Of a stretch of DNA of 64,000 nucleotides, positions 9,701 through 18,333 are shown piece after piece; within the stretch, counting starts at the first letter, position 1; every line of letters starts with the position of its first letter. Source of the stretch: an uncultured Oscillospiraceae bacterium (GTDB lineage: Bacteria; Bacillota; Clostridia; Oscillospirales; Ruminococcaceae); NCBI GenBank assembly GCA_900539695.1, contig UQDG01000001.1:62001-126000 (forward strand). The letters are read 5' to 3'. The position numbers and the translations under genes were made by a program. Below the pieces are notes generated by a model, which was not told the DNA's origin, searched no databases, and saw only the letters and a program-made list of their open reading frames with translations.

Positions 9701-10465
9701 GCCGGTCTCCTCGCGCAGGGCCATGTAGCGGTCAAAGGCAGCCTGCACCAGCTCGTCATCGATCTGCACGTCGTCCAGAATGGTGCCGAAGGTAGTGTGG
9801 CGGCAGTGGTCGGACCAGTAGGTGTCGATCAGGCGGATCTCGGTGATGGTGGGGTCGCGGTGCTCGGACTTGAAGTAGTCCTGGCAGAACTTGATGTCGG
9901 CGTGGTCCATGGCAAGGCCCTTCTCGTTGCGGAAGGCTTCCAGGGCATCGTCGTCCAGGGAGGTAAAACCGGTCAGGGTCTCCACCTCGGTGGGGATGGC
10001 AAACTCCATCTTGAGGGTGCTGCGCTCCTCAAGGCTGGCTTCGCGTGCCTCGACGGGGTTGATGACGTACTTTTTAATGGCGGCGATGTCGTCCCCGGTC
10101 AAATCGCCCTCCAGCAGGTAGACGCGGGCGCTGCGCACGGTGGGGCGCTCGCCCTGGCTGAGCAGCTGGATGCACTGACTGGCAGAGTCAGCACGCTGGT
10201 CAAACTGGCCGGGCAGGTACTCAACAGCAAAAACGTGCTGGGCCTCGGGCAGGGTGGTGTAAGTGGTGTCTACCGGCGGCTCGCTGAAGACAGTAGGGAT
10301 GGCCTGCTGGAACAGGACGTTGTCGATACCCTCGACATCATAACGGTTGATGAGCCGCAGACCTTTCAGGGCCTTAATGCCCAGCAGGTCGACCAGCTCG
10401 TGGCAAAGGCCCTGAGCCTCGCCGTCAAAACCGGGCTTTTTCTCAACATAAATGCGATATACCAT
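6779..10465 (-). CDS. purL: Phosphoribosylformylglycinamidine synthase, single-chain type
   Basis: Converts FGAR, ATP and glutamine to FGAM. At 1228 residues it is the large single-chain form that fuses PurS-like, synthase and glutaminase modules. The N-terminus (VYRIYVEKKPGFDGEA) matches the PurS-like part. The central synthase has HNHPTEIEPFGGAATCIGG and RTGRDGIGGATG. The C-terminal glutaminase starts near RVIIPVFPGTNCEYD and has the nucleophile Cys1068 in GICNGFQ (1066-1072), with H1198 and E1200 in MGHSER completing the triad. The start follows a GGAGG site. It lies 14 bases after purD. Confidence 0.97.
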   Translation of the reverse strand: MVYRIYVEKKPGFDGEAQGLCHELVDLLGIKALKGLRLINRYDVEGIDNVLFQQAIPTVFSEPPVDTTYTTLPEAQHVFAVEYLPGQFDQRADSASQCIQLLSQGERPTVRSARVYLLEGDLTGDDIAAIKKYVINPVEAREASLEERSTLKMEFAIPTEVETLTGFTSLDDDALEAFRNEKGLAMDHADIKFCQDYFKSEHRDPTITEIRLIDTYWSDHCRHTTFGTILDDVQIDDELVQAAFDRYMALREETGRDKKNRTLMDCATIAAKALKQRGILKNLDESEEINACTVKIKCDVDGELQDWLFLFKNETHNHPTEIEPFGGAATCIGGAIRDPLSGRSYVYQAMRVTGAADPLKPVSETMPGKLPQRKLVTTAAAGYSSYGNQIGLATGQVSELYHPGYAAKRMEIGAVVGATPASHVRREEPAPGDVVILLGGRTGRDGIGGATGSSKAHKLTSLETCGAEVQKGNAPIERKLQRLFRREDACRLIKRCNDFGAGGVSVAIGELADGLKIDLNKVTKKYEGLDGTELAISESQERMAVAVAAEDAETFMQYAAEENLEATIVATVTEEKRMREFWNGKAIVDLSREFLNSNGAERHANVHILKGHVWQPQFAGATFEQKMEHLVSDLNVCSQKGLGERFDSTIGAATVLMPYGGKYQLTPTMAMAAKLPVDGETTTCSGMAWGFNPYLTEADPYRGAYLAVVESITKLVCAGFHHENMYLTFQEYFEHMNDKPERWGKPLAALLGALDAQMGLGIASIGGKDSMSGSFEGLDVPPTLVSFATAIGNTRDVQSPEFKKANSAVVMLRPQYKDGLPEIGSLIAIYKTVEQMIEEGKVLSAATPGYGGVAEALFKMCVGNHVGLQLSNDLNFNDLFKPAYGSVILELLDPSAGEFLGFTTVDYTLEAGKEMIDLAKLQEKWEAKLEPVFPYRKAGPTVPALEHDCPTNKRVAPAVRLATPRVIIPVFPGTNCEYDTARAFRQAGGDPHILVLKNLTPADVAESCEALVKELDEAQILMLPGGFSGGDEPDGSAKFIAAFFRSPAVADAVNRLLNQRDGLALGICNGFQALIKLGLVPYGEIRPITADDPTLTFNTIHRHQSMLVRTRVASNKSPWLSRCDINDEHLIAISHGEGRFVCSQTLLNQLIDNGQIATQYVDLTCQPTMDLRYNPNGSVMAIEGITSPDGRVFGKMGHSERYGERLYKNVTGDKYQPIFEGGVNYFKL

Positions 10466-10479
10466 TGTATATTCCTCCG

Positions 10480-11763
10480 TTACTGCATCGCAGCCAGCGC
10501 TCTTGCGCCGATGTCGCTGCGCTTGTGCAGCTTGTCAAAGTGGATGCTCTCGCTGGCAGCGTAGGCTTTTTTCAGTGCCTCGGGCAGGGTGGCGGCGGTG
10601 GCCGTCACGCCCAGCACACGGCCGCCGTTGGTGACCAGCTTGCCCTCCTTGATGGCGGTGCCCGCATGGTAGACGGTCACGTCGGCGGTATCCAACTGGC
10701 CCTCGGTCAGGCCGGTGATCTCCTTGCCCTTCTCGTAGGCGAGGGGATAGCCGCCGCTGGCCAGAATGACACAGGCGGCAGCGCCGTCGCTGAACTTGAC
10801 CTCGGTCTTATCCAGCGTGCCGTTGGTGGTAGCCTGCATCACGGTCAGCAGGTCGCTTTCCAGCAGGGGCAGCACCACCTGGGTCTCCGGGTCGCCAAAG
10901 CGGCAGTTGTACTCGATGACCTTGGGGCCGTCGGGGGTCAGCATCAGGCCAAAGTAAAGGCAGCCCTTAAAGGGGCAGCCCTCGGCCTGCATGGCGGCCA
11001 CGGTAGGCAGGAAGATCTCCTTCATGCAGCGGTCGGCCACGGCGGGGGTGTAGTAGGGGTTGGGGGCCACGGTGCCCATGCCGCCGGTGTTCAGGCCTTC
11101 GTCATGGTCCAGCGCACGCTTGTGGTCCATGCTGGAGACCATCGGCTTGACGGTCTTTCCATCGCAGAAGGACAGCACGCTGACCTCGGGACCGGTGAGA
11201 AACTCCTCGACCACCACATGATTGCCCGATGCACCGAACTTTTTATCCAGCATGATCTCTTTCACGCCGTCGGCGGCTTCCTGCTCGTTCTGGCAGATCA
11301 GCACGCCCTTGCCCAGGGCCAGGCCGTCGGCCTTGATGACCACAGGATACTTGCCCTCGGCACGGATGTACGCCATGACCTTAGCGGGGTCGTCGAAGGT
11401 CTCGTACTTGGCGGTGGGGATGCCGTATTTCTTCATCAGGTCCTTGCTGAATACCTTGCTGGCCTCGATGCGGGCCGCGGCTTTGTCGGGGCCAAAGGCC
11501 GGGATGCCGACCGCCGCCAGGGCGTCGACCATGCCCAGGGCCAGGGGATCATCCTGGGCAACGACTACATAGTCAAAGGCTTCCTCTTTGGCAAAGGCGA
11601 CCATGGCGTCCACGTCGGTGGCGGGGATGGCCTTGCAGTGGGCATCGTAGCTGATGCCGCCGTTGCCGGGTGCGCACCAGATCTCGGTGCAGAGGGGGCT
11701 TTTTTTCAGTGCGCGGATAATGGCGTGCTCGCGCCCGCCGCCGCCTACAACCAGAATTTTCAT
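10480..11763 (-). CDS. purD: Phosphoribosylamine--glycine ligase
   Basis: ATP-grasp enzyme joining glycine to phosphoribosylamine, the second step of purine synthesis. The 427-residue reading starts at MKILVVGGGGREHAII; the frame is open 57 codons further upstream, but only the ATG at 11763 has an AAGGAGG site. The GGGGREHA loop is the N-domain signature and IEYNCRFGDPETQ is the metal-binding ATP-grasp motif. It is separated from the formyltransferase gene by 67 bases and from purL by 14. Confidence 0.97.
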   Translation of the reverse strand: MKILVVGGGGREHAIIRALKKSPLCTEIWCAPGNGGISYDAHCKAIPATDVDAMVAFAKEEAFDYVVVAQDDPLALGMVDALAAVGIPAFGPDKAAARIEASKVFSKDLMKKYGIPTAKYETFDDPAKVMAYIRAEGKYPVVIKADGLALGKGVLICQNEQEAADGVKEIMLDKKFGASGNHVVVEEFLTGPEVSVLSFCDGKTVKPMVSSMDHKRALDHDEGLNTGGMGTVAPNPYYTPAVADRCMKEIFLPTVAAMQAEGCPFKGCLYFGLMLTPDGPKVIEYNCRFGDPETQVVLPLLESDLLTVMQATTNGTLDKTEVKFSDGAAACVILASGGYPLAYEKGKEITGLTEGQLDTADVTVYHAGTAIKEGKLVTNGGRVLGVTATAATLPEALKKAYAASESIHFDKLHKRSDIGARALAAMQ

Positions 11764-11830
11764 AAGCGTCCTCCTTGACAGCACAACAGCCCGCGACGAA
11801 AAATCGCCGCAGGCGAGTTGTTTTTTGCGT

Positions 11831-13012
11831 TTAATGATGGAACAGCCGGATGCCGCAGAACGCCATCGCAATGCCGTACTTGTTGCAGGTATCAATGACC
11901 TGCTGGTCCCGGATGGAGCCGCCCGGCTGCACAATGGCCGTTACGCCGCTGCGGCGGGCACGCTCGATATTATCGCCGAAGGGGAAGAAAGCATCACTGC
12001 CTAAGGCAACGCCGGTGACGGCATCCAGCCAGGCGCGCTTTTCGTCCAGCGTCAGCGGGGCGGGCTGCTCGGTAAAGGTTTCAGCCCAGACGTCATCGCC
12101 GATGACATCCTGCGGCGTATCACCGATGTAGACGTCGATGGCGTTGTCGCGGTTAGGTTTGGCAATGTCGGGGCGGAAGGGCAGGTTCAACACCTTGGGC
12201 ATGTGGCGCAGCTGCCAGTTGTCAGCCTTCTGGCCTGCCAGGCGGGTGCAGTGCACGCGGCTCTGCTGGCCGGCACCTACGCCGATGGTCTGGCCGTCCT
12301 GCACGTAGCAAACGCTGTTGGACTGGGTGTACTTCAGTACGATGAGGCTGATGATGAGGTCGCGGCGCTGCTCCTCGCTGATGAACTGGTTCTCGGTCAC
12401 GATGTTCTGCAGCATCGTGGCGTCGCTGATGTCCAGGTCCTGGCGGCCCTGCTCGAAGGTCACGCCAAAGACAGTGCGGGTCTCCAGCGGTTTCGGCTCG
12501 TAGGCAGCGTCGATCTGCACGATGGCGTAGTTGCCCTTCTTTTTGCTTTTCAGCACTTCCAGCGCATCGGCGTCATAGCCGGGGGCAATGATGCCGTCGC
12601 TGACCTCGTGCTGGATGAGTTTTGCAGTGGACAGGTCGCAGACATCGGACAGCGCGATCCAGTCGCCAAAGCTGGACATGCGGTCGGCGCCGCGTGCGCG
12701 GGCGTAGGCGCAGGCCAGGGGAGACAGCTCGGTCTCGGGGGCGATGTGGTACATGGCGCGCAGGGTGTCATCCAGCGGCAGGCCGATGGCCGCACCGGCG
12801 GGGGACACATGCTTGAAGCTGGCGGCGGCGGGCTGGCCCAGGGCCTTTTTCAGGTCGCGCACCAGCTGCCAGGAGTTGAACGCATCCAGAAAGTTGATGT
12901 AGCCCGGGCGGCCGTTCAGGATCTGCACCGGCAGGTCGGAGCCGTCGGCCATGTAGATGCGGGCGGGCTTCTGGTTGGGGTTGGTGCCGTATTTCAGCTG
13001 AAATTCGTTCAT
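11831..13012 (-). CDS. Stand-alone AICAR formyltransferase (C-terminal half of PurH)
   Basis: A 393-residue protein equivalent to the AICAR transformylase domain of PurH, lacking the N-terminal MGS-like IMP cyclohydrolase domain. It transfers a formyl group from 10-formyl-THF to AICAR, giving FAICAR. Recognisable family blocks are KYGTNPNQKPA near the N-terminus, AAASFKHVSPAGAAIG (about residues 62-77), SRVHCTRLAGQK, and the C-terminal RSGVTAIVQPGGSIRDQQVI. The start codon is one base after the cyclohydrolase stop, and its GGAGGG site lies inside the last codons of that gene, so the two are translationally coupled. The pair together replaces bifunctional PurH. Confidence 0.93.
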   Translation of the reverse strand: MNEFQLKYGTNPNQKPARIYMADGSDLPVQILNGRPGYINFLDAFNSWQLVRDLKKALGQPAAASFKHVSPAGAAIGLPLDDTLRAMYHIAPETELSPLACAYARARGADRMSSFGDWIALSDVCDLSTAKLIQHEVSDGIIAPGYDADALEVLKSKKKGNYAIVQIDAAYEPKPLETRTVFGVTFEQGRQDLDISDATMLQNIVTENQFISEEQRRDLIISLIVLKYTQSNSVCYVQDGQTIGVGAGQQSRVHCTRLAGQKADNWQLRHMPKVLNLPFRPDIAKPNRDNAIDVYIGDTPQDVIGDDVWAETFTEQPAPLTLDEKRAWLDAVTGVALGSDAFFPFGDNIERARRSGVTAIVQPGGSIRDQQVIDTCNKYGIAMAFCGIRLFHH

Positions 13013-13013
13013 A

Positions 13014-13745
13014 TTAACCCTCCACAGCGGTGTATTTGTTCAGGATAACGTCCTCGTAGGTGCCGGTCTCCAGCTCGATGCTGCGCACAAACAGGCTGAC
13101 CTTGTTATCCTCGTTCAGGTTCTTCCAGAGCTTGTCGGCAAACTTATCGGGGTCGTTCTCATCGATGGCGACGTGCAGCGGTTCTCCGGCAAAGCTGGGG
13201 ATGGGCGCACCGTTCTTCTGGTAGGTGCTGATGAAGTGGCCCTCACCGGCAACGGGCTGGGGGTAATCGAAGGTATAGCGCTGCACGCTGGCGGCGTTGC
13301 CCTCGTTGGATTTGACGATAGACAGCTTGTAGCCGCCGCGGCGCATATCCACCACGCCGGAAATGCGCGGGGTGAAGTTGGGGGCGTCATCCTCATAAGT
13401 ACGGGTGGCCAGCGCAGCCTCAAAGCTGTAACCGGGGAAAAGGTTTCCGTTCATGAATCGGGCAATCGTATCGGTCTGGTCGCCGTTGGTGACCACGGTG
13501 GTCTCCCGCAGGGTCAGCACGGCGTTATAGATGATGAGGTGCGGGTCTTCCAGCTTGGCGGGGTCAGCGGCCACCGTGCGGATGCCGCCCTCGATGGGCT
13601 CAAACACGCGGTTGCGGCTGTTGGCGCTGCGGCCCATGATCCAGTAGGCCACCACGGCCTTTTTGCTGTCGGGGGTCAGGCCCAGCACAATGCCGCGGCC
13701 GGGATACTCGTTACCGGCCAGATATTTGTACAGATTTTTCTTCAT
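13014..13745 (-). CDS. IMP cyclohydrolase, PurO-like
   Basis: A 243-residue protein of the archaeal-type (PurO) IMP cyclohydrolase family, which closes the FAICAR ring to IMP. It reads YLAGNEYPGRGIVLGLTPD, WIMGRSANSRNRVF and NGDQTDTI, features I associate with this family, and has no similarity to the PurH MGS-like domain. Its place between purN and the stand-alone AICAR formyltransferase fits exactly the step missing from the latter. Gaps on both sides are 1-3 bases, so it lies in the middle of the operon. Confidence 0.88.
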   Translation of the reverse strand: MKKNLYKYLAGNEYPGRGIVLGLTPDSKKAVVAYWIMGRSANSRNRVFEPIEGGIRTVAADPAKLEDPHLIIYNAVLTLRETTVVTNGDQTDTIARFMNGNLFPGYSFEAALATRTYEDDAPNFTPRISGVVDMRRGGYKLSIVKSNEGNAASVQRYTFDYPQPVAGEGHFISTYQKNGAPIPSFAGEPLHVAIDENDPDKFADKLWKNLNEDNKVSLFVRSIELETGTYEDVILNKYTAVEG

Positions 13746-13748
13746 TGT

Positions 13749-14342
13749 TTATACCTCATCGCTGCACACCATGGCCAGGGCCTGGGGCAGCAGCTTCCAT
13801 TCGGCTTCGACCATCACGCGCTTCTGCAGCACCTCGGGGGTGTCGCCGGGCTGGACGGTCACGGCTTTCTGCAAAAGGATAGGCCCGCCGTCGCACTCCT
13901 CGTTGACCAAATGCACGGTGGCACCGGTCAGCTTTACGCCCCGGGCCAGGGCGGCTTCGTGGACTTTCAGCCCATAGAAGCCTGGGCCGCAAAAGCTGGG
14001 GATCAGGCTGGGATGCACGTTGATGATCTTGTTGCGGTAAGCGGCAATGACCTTCTCGCCCAGCACGCTCAGAAACCCGGCCAGCACCACCACGTCAATG
14101 TTATGGCTTTGCAGGGTGTCCAGCAGGGCGGCGTCAAAGGCGGCGCTGTCGGCATAGTCTTTGCGGCTGACCACGGCGGATTCCACGCCAAAGCTGGCGG
14201 CGCGTTCCAGCGCGTAGACGCCGGACTTGCTGGCGACCACCAGCACGATCCGGCCGTTGGGGTTCTCGCCGCGACGCTCGCTTTCCAGCAAAGCCTGCAG
14301 GTTGGTGCCGCCGCCGGAGACCAGAACTGCTACACGCTTCAT
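13749..14342 (-). CDS. purN: Phosphoribosylglycinamide formyltransferase
   Basis: Transfers a formyl group from 10-formyl-THF to GAR. The 197-residue protein has the family catalytic triad: N108 and H110 in INVHPSLIPSF and D151 in NEECDGGPILL. The N-terminal VLVSGGGTNLQAL loop binds the phosphate of GAR. Its start overlaps the purM stop by four bases (ATGA). Confidence 0.97.
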   Translation of the reverse strand: MKRVAVLVSGGGTNLQALLESERRGENPNGRIVLVVASKSGVYALERAASFGVESAVVSRKDYADSAAFDAALLDTLQSHNIDVVVLAGFLSVLGEKVIAAYRNKIINVHPSLIPSFCGPGFYGLKVHEAALARGVKLTGATVHLVNEECDGGPILLQKAVTVQPGDTPEVLQKRVMVEAEWKLLPQALAMVCSDEV

Positions 14343-15379
14343 ACCAGTTCCACCCCGTCGCCCTCGACGATGGTGCCCAGGCGGTAGGCGTCCTCGCCGT
14401 GGGCCTGCAGGATGGCGATAGCCTTGTCGGCGTCCTCGGGGGCCACGGTCAGCACCATGCCAACGCCCATATTAAAGGTGTTGAACATGTCATGCTCACT
14501 GATGCCGCCCTCGCGCTGCATTACATCAAACAGGGCGGGGATGCGCACATCGGCCTTGGCAATGCGGGCGGCGCAGCCCTTCTTCAGGCTGCGGGGGATG
14601 TTCTCGTAGAAGCCGCCGCCGGTGATGTGGGAAACGCCCTTGACCTTGACCTCGTCCATCACAGCCAGCACGGGCTTGACATAGATACGGGTGGGGGCCA
14701 GCAGAGCCTCGCCCAGGGGCTTGTCCATGCCGTCGAAGGTCTTTTTCAGCACATCGGGGTTGTTGTCAATATCAAAAATCTTGCGTACCAGCGAGAAACC
14801 GTTGGAGTGCACGCCGGTAGAGGGCAGGGCGATGATGACGTCGCCCGCCTGCATGGTGGAGTTGTCCAGGATCTTGGCCTTGTCGACCACACCGACGGTG
14901 AAACCGGCCAGGTCGTACTCATCCTCGGGCATCATGCCGGGATGCTCGGCAGTTTCGCCGCCCACCAGGGAGCAGCCAGCCTGCACGCAGCCCTCGGCTA
15001 CGCCCTTGACGATCTCGGCAATTTTCTCAGGGATGTTCTTGCCGCAGGCGATGTAATCCAGGAAAACCAGCGGCTTGGCACCGGCGCAGATCACGTCGTT
15101 GACGCACATGGCCACGCAGTCGATGCCGATGGTGTCGTGCTTGTCCAGCAGCATGGCGATGCGCAGCTTGGTGCCCACGCCGTCGGTGCCGGAGATCAGG
15201 ACGGGATGCTCCATACCGGAGCAATCCAGCTCAAACAGGCCGCCGAAGCCGCCCAGCCCGCCGATGCAGTTCTCGGTCATGGTGCGGGCGACATACTGTT
15301 TCATCAGTTCGACCGAACGATACCCGGCCGTAATATCCACGCCTGCAGCGGCGTAACTGGCAGAATAGCTTTTTTCCAT
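14339..15379 (-). CDS. purM: Phosphoribosylformylglycinamidine cyclo-ligase
   Basis: AIR synthetase, which closes FGAM to aminoimidazole ribotide with ATP. It is 346 residues, the usual size, with the ATP-binding motif GTDGVGTK (64-71), DCVAMCVNDVICAGAKPL and the glycine-rich VGGETAEHPGMMPEDEYD. A GTAGGGGC-type palindrome lies in the 127-base gap to purF upstream; purN overlaps downstream. Confidence 0.98.
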   Translation of the reverse strand: MEKSYSASYAAAGVDITAGYRSVELMKQYVARTMTENCIGGLGGFGGLFELDCSGMEHPVLISGTDGVGTKLRIAMLLDKHDTIGIDCVAMCVNDVICAGAKPLVFLDYIACGKNIPEKIAEIVKGVAEGCVQAGCSLVGGETAEHPGMMPEDEYDLAGFTVGVVDKAKILDNSTMQAGDVIIALPSTGVHSNGFSLVRKIFDIDNNPDVLKKTFDGMDKPLGEALLAPTRIYVKPVLAVMDEVKVKGVSHITGGGFYENIPRSLKKGCAARIAKADVRIPALFDVMQREGGISEHDMFNTFNMGVGMVLTVAPEDADKAIAILQAHGEDAYRLGTIVEGDGVELV

Positions 15380-15441
15380 GGTGTACTCCTATCAAAGTAG
15401 AGTTTGCGGTAACATGTGTCCGCGGGCATTGACTTCCTGTT

Positions 15442-15475
15442 GTGTAGGGGCGGATGCGAGCATCGCCCCCTACAA
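15442..15475. repeat. GTAGGGGC-type palindromic intergenic repeat inside the purine operon
   Basis: A short copy, GTAGGGGCGGATGC with a return arm GCATCGCCCCCTAC, in the purF-purM gap. Its simple hairpin could modulate processing or read-through between the two halves of the operon. Confidence 0.75.
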
Positions 15476-15506
15476 ACGTGTGGGAAAATCCATTGCCAAC
15501 GTTAAT

Positions 15507-16979
15507 TTATAATTTTTTATTGTTGTTGGATTGGCTCAGCGGCTTGTCGTAGACGATGTCCATCGTCTCGGTGGGCGGGGCCACGGGGTACTTGCCGGTA
15601 AAGCAGCCGGTGCAGAACCCGCACTTGCTGTGGATGGCCAGCTGCTGCACATGCTCGATGCTCAGGTACCCCAGCGTGTCGGAACCCACCAGCTTGTTGA
15701 TCTCCTCCACCGTATGGCCGGTGGCGATCAGGTCTTTTTCGTCGGGGATGTCGGTGCCGAAATAGCAGGGGTGGGCGAACGGCGGGGCGCTGATGCGGTA
15801 GTGTACCTCGGCGGCGCCGGCCTCGCGCAGCAGGCGGATGGTGCGGGCACTGGTGGTGCCGCGCACGATGGAGTCATCCACCAGCACGACGCGCTTGCCC
15901 TTGACCGTGGAGGAGATGGCGTTCAGCTTGATGCGGACGCTGCTCTCGCGCTGGGCCTGGCTGCCCTGAATGAAGGTGCGGCCGACATATTTGTTCTTGA
16001 TAAAGCCTATGCCGTAGGGGATGCCGCTCTCCTGGGCGTAACCCAGGGCGGCGTCCAGGCCGGAATCCGGCGCGCCGATGACGACGTCGGCCTCGACGGG
16101 ATGCTCCTGCGCCAGGAAACGGCCGGCCTGCAGGCGGGCCTCATGGACGCAGGTACCCTCGATGATGGAATCCGGGCGGGCAAAGTAGATGTACTCGAAC
16201 ACGCACATCGTGTGGGGAGCGGTGCCGCAGTGATCCTCGATGCTGCGCAGACCGTTGCGGTCAGCGATGACGATCTCACCGGGCTTGACGTCCCGCACGA
16301 ATTTGGCGCCGACGGCGTCCAGGGCGCAGCTCTCGCTGGCAAAGGCCCAGCCGGAACCATCGGGCAGCTCGCCGATGCACAGCGGGCGGAAGCCGTTGGG
16401 GTCGCGGGCGGCGATCAGCTTGGTATGGGTCATGATGACCAGAGAATACGCGCCCTCGATGTCGTCCATCGTGCGGCTGACGGCCATCTCAATGTTGGGG
16501 GTCAGCAGGCGGTTCTGGGTCAGCAGGTAGGCGATGACCTCGGTATCCGAGGTGCCGTGGAAGATGGAACCGCTCATCTCCAGCTTGCGGCGCAGCTTGG
16601 GGGCGTTGACCAGGTTGCCGTTGTGGCATACGGCCATGGCACCCTTGCAGTGATGCAAAATCATCGGCTGCGCGTTGGAACGGCTGCGCTGGCCTGCGGT
16701 GGCGTAACGCACGTGGCCGGTGGCCATCTTGGCGCCGCGGGGCAGGTCCTCCAGCACGCGCTTGGTGAACACCTCGCTCACCAGCCCCAAATCGCGGTGG
16801 CCGGAAAGCACACCGTCCACGTTCAGGGCGATGCCGCAGCTTTCCTGCCCGCGATGCTGCAGGGCGTACAGCGCACTGTATACGGCACTGACCATATCGG
16901 TAGCGCCGGTCTTATCGTACATGCCAAAGACACCGCACTCCTCGTGCAGGCCCTGGCTGAATTGGGAAATTTCGCTCAT
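15507..16979 (-). CDS. purF: Amidophosphoribosyltransferase
   Basis: Commits PRPP to purine synthesis by forming phosphoribosylamine from glutamine. The 490-residue chain starts with a 14-residue propeptide that should be removed to expose the catalytic Cys15 (HEECGVFG), as in the Bacillus-type enzyme. The PRPP-binding loop is VVLVDDSIVRGTTSA. Cysteines consistent with the 4Fe-4S-binding class are at the C-terminus (CGFCTGC, 453-459). It lies 27 bases after purC. Confidence 0.98.
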   Translation of the reverse strand: MSEISQFSQGLHEECGVFGMYDKTGATDMVSAVYSALYALQHRGQESCGIALNVDGVLSGHRDLGLVSEVFTKRVLEDLPRGAKMATGHVRYATAGQRSRSNAQPMILHHCKGAMAVCHNGNLVNAPKLRRKLEMSGSIFHGTSDTEVIAYLLTQNRLLTPNIEMAVSRTMDDIEGAYSLVIMTHTKLIAARDPNGFRPLCIGELPDGSGWAFASESCALDAVGAKFVRDVKPGEIVIADRNGLRSIEDHCGTAPHTMCVFEYIYFARPDSIIEGTCVHEARLQAGRFLAQEHPVEADVVIGAPDSGLDAALGYAQESGIPYGIGFIKNKYVGRTFIQGSQAQRESSVRIKLNAISSTVKGKRVVLVDDSIVRGTTSARTIRLLREAGAAEVHYRISAPPFAHPCYFGTDIPDEKDLIATGHTVEEINKLVGSDTLGYLSIEHVQQLAIHSKCGFCTGCFTGKYPVAPPTETMDIVYDKPLSQSNNNKKL

Positions 16980-17006
16980 TCTATGCTCCGTTCCGTTTGC
17001 GGAAAT

Positions 17007-17720
17007 TTAGCCCAGCAGGCGCTTCATAACTTCCTGGTAAGCATCAGCCTCGCCGCCCAGGTTGCGGCGGAACAGGTCCTTGTCCAGATGTGCGCCGGTG
17101 GTGGCATCCCAGAAACGGCAGGTGTCGGGGCTGATCTCGTCGGCCAGGATGATGGTGCCGTCGGACAGGCGGCCGAACTCGACCTTGAAGTCGATCAGGC
17201 GGATGTTGGCATCCAGCAGGATCTTCTTCAGGACTTCGTTGATCTTGAAGGCGTACTTGGTGATGGTATCGATCTCTTCCTGGGTGGCCAGGCCGAGAGC
17301 CAGGGCATAGTAGTGGTTGATGAACGGATCATGCAGGTCGTCGTTCTTGTAGCTGAACTCCAGGATGGGGGTCTTGAACTCGGTACCCTCGGGCACGCCC
17401 ATGCGCAGGGTGAAGTGGCCGGCGGCGACGTTGCGGATGATGACCTCCAGGGGCACGATCTCGACCTTCTTTACAAAGGTGTCGCGGTCGTTGATCTCCT
17501 GCACATAGTGGGTGGGGATGCCCTCTTTCTCCAACTTCTGCATCAGGGCATTGGACAGCTTGTTGTTCACGATGCCCTTGTCGCGGATGGTGCCCTTCTT
17601 CTCGCCGTCACCGGCGGTGGCATCGTCCTTGTAGTGGACCATTACGATCTCGGGGTCGCTGGTAGCGAAAACCTGCTTGGCCTTGCCTTCGTACATCTGC
17701 TCTTTAACTTCGTAATTCAT
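17007..17720 (-). CDS. purC: Phosphoribosylaminoimidazole-succinocarboxamide synthase
   Basis: SAICAR synthetase, which condenses CAIR with aspartate. The 237-residue protein has EGKAKQVF near the N-terminus, PLEVIIRNVAAG in the middle and DEISPDTCRFWD toward the C-terminus, all characteristic of the family. The start follows AAAAGGAGC. A 115-base gap separates it from purE and holds a separate candidate promoter. Confidence 0.98.
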   Translation of the reverse strand: MNYEVKEQMYEGKAKQVFATSDPEIVMVHYKDDATAGDGEKKGTIRDKGIVNNKLSNALMQKLEKEGIPTHYVQEINDRDTFVKKVEIVPLEVIIRNVAAGHFTLRMGVPEGTEFKTPILEFSYKNDDLHDPFINHYYALALGLATQEEIDTITKYAFKINEVLKKILLDANIRLIDFKVEFGRLSDGTIILADEISPDTCRFWDATTGAHLDKDLFRRNLGGEADAYQEVMKRLLG

Positions 17721-17772
17721 CGTAAAACGCTCCTTTTATTATGGGTTATTATAATAAGTAGCGGGTACTTTC

Positions 17773-17801
17773 ATTGTACCCTGTTTTTGGACAATGTGCA
17801 A
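17773..17801 (-). promoter_or_regulatory. Candidate internal promoter upstream of purC
   Basis: On the minus strand TTGCAC is followed after 17 bases by TACAAT. It lies downstream of purE, so purC to purB could be transcribed independently of the purE leader. Confidence 0.6.
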
Positions 17802-17835
17802 GAAAATTGTTGGGGCTTTGACGCCTTTTTGTGCC

Positions 17836-18333
17836 TTACAGCGCGGCGGCCTCGGCGGCGATGGCGGCGTCCTTTTTGGCGATAGCGGCGGCGGTGTCCG
17901 CACGGAACTTGTCCAGCTTGGCGGCCAGGTCGTCATCAGCCACGGCAAGGATGGCCACGGCCAGGTAAGCGGCGTTCTTGGCGCCGTTCAGCGCCACGGT
18001 GGCCACCGGGAAACCGCTGGGCATCTGCACGGTGGCGAGCAATGCGTCCAGGCCGTCCAGGACACCGCCCTTCATCGGGATGCCTACCACCGGCAGGGTG
18101 GTGTTGGCGGCAAAGGCACCGGCCAGATGGGCGGCCATGCCGGCCGCGCACAGGATAACGCCGTAACCATTGGCACGGGCGGACTTGGCAAAGTCAGCGG
18201 CGGCTTCGGGCGTGCGGTGGGCCGAGAGGATGTGTGCCTCAAACGGGATGCCGAAATCCTTGAGCACCGTGCAGGCAGATTTTACGACCGGCCAATCACT
18301 GTCCGACCCCATGATGATGGCAACTTTTTTCAT
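17836..18333 (-). CDS. purE: N5-carboxyaminoimidazole ribonucleotide mutase
   Basis: Class I PurE moves the carboxyl group of N5-CAIR to C4, giving CAIR. At 165 residues it has the family motifs GSDSDWP (9-15), SAHRTP (37-42) and AAGMAAHL (63-70). SAHRTP indicates the bacterial class I type that normally needs PurK, yet no purK is next to it. It is the first gene of the operon, directly behind a leader with a terminator. Confidence 0.97.
   Translation of the reverse strand: MKKVAIIMGSDSDWPVVKSACTVLKDFGIPFEAHILSAHRTPEAAADFAKSARANGYGVILCAAGMAAHLAGAFAANTTLPVVGIPMKGGVLDGLDALLATVQMPSGFPVATVALNGAKNAAYLAVAILAVADDDLAAKLDKFRADTAAAIAKKDAAIAAEAAAL

Noticed and set aside
6752..10564. 1270-codon plus-strand ORF opposite purL
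   Set aside because: It is the complement of a fully recognised purL gene; high GC at third positions removes stops on the opposite strand. The translated protein is low-complexity Gly/Ala/Val/His/Gln and has no family pattern.
15531..17885. 784-codon plus-strand ORF opposite purF and purC
   Set aside because: Same antisense effect; both minus-strand genes are certain and no ribosome binding site precedes this ORF.
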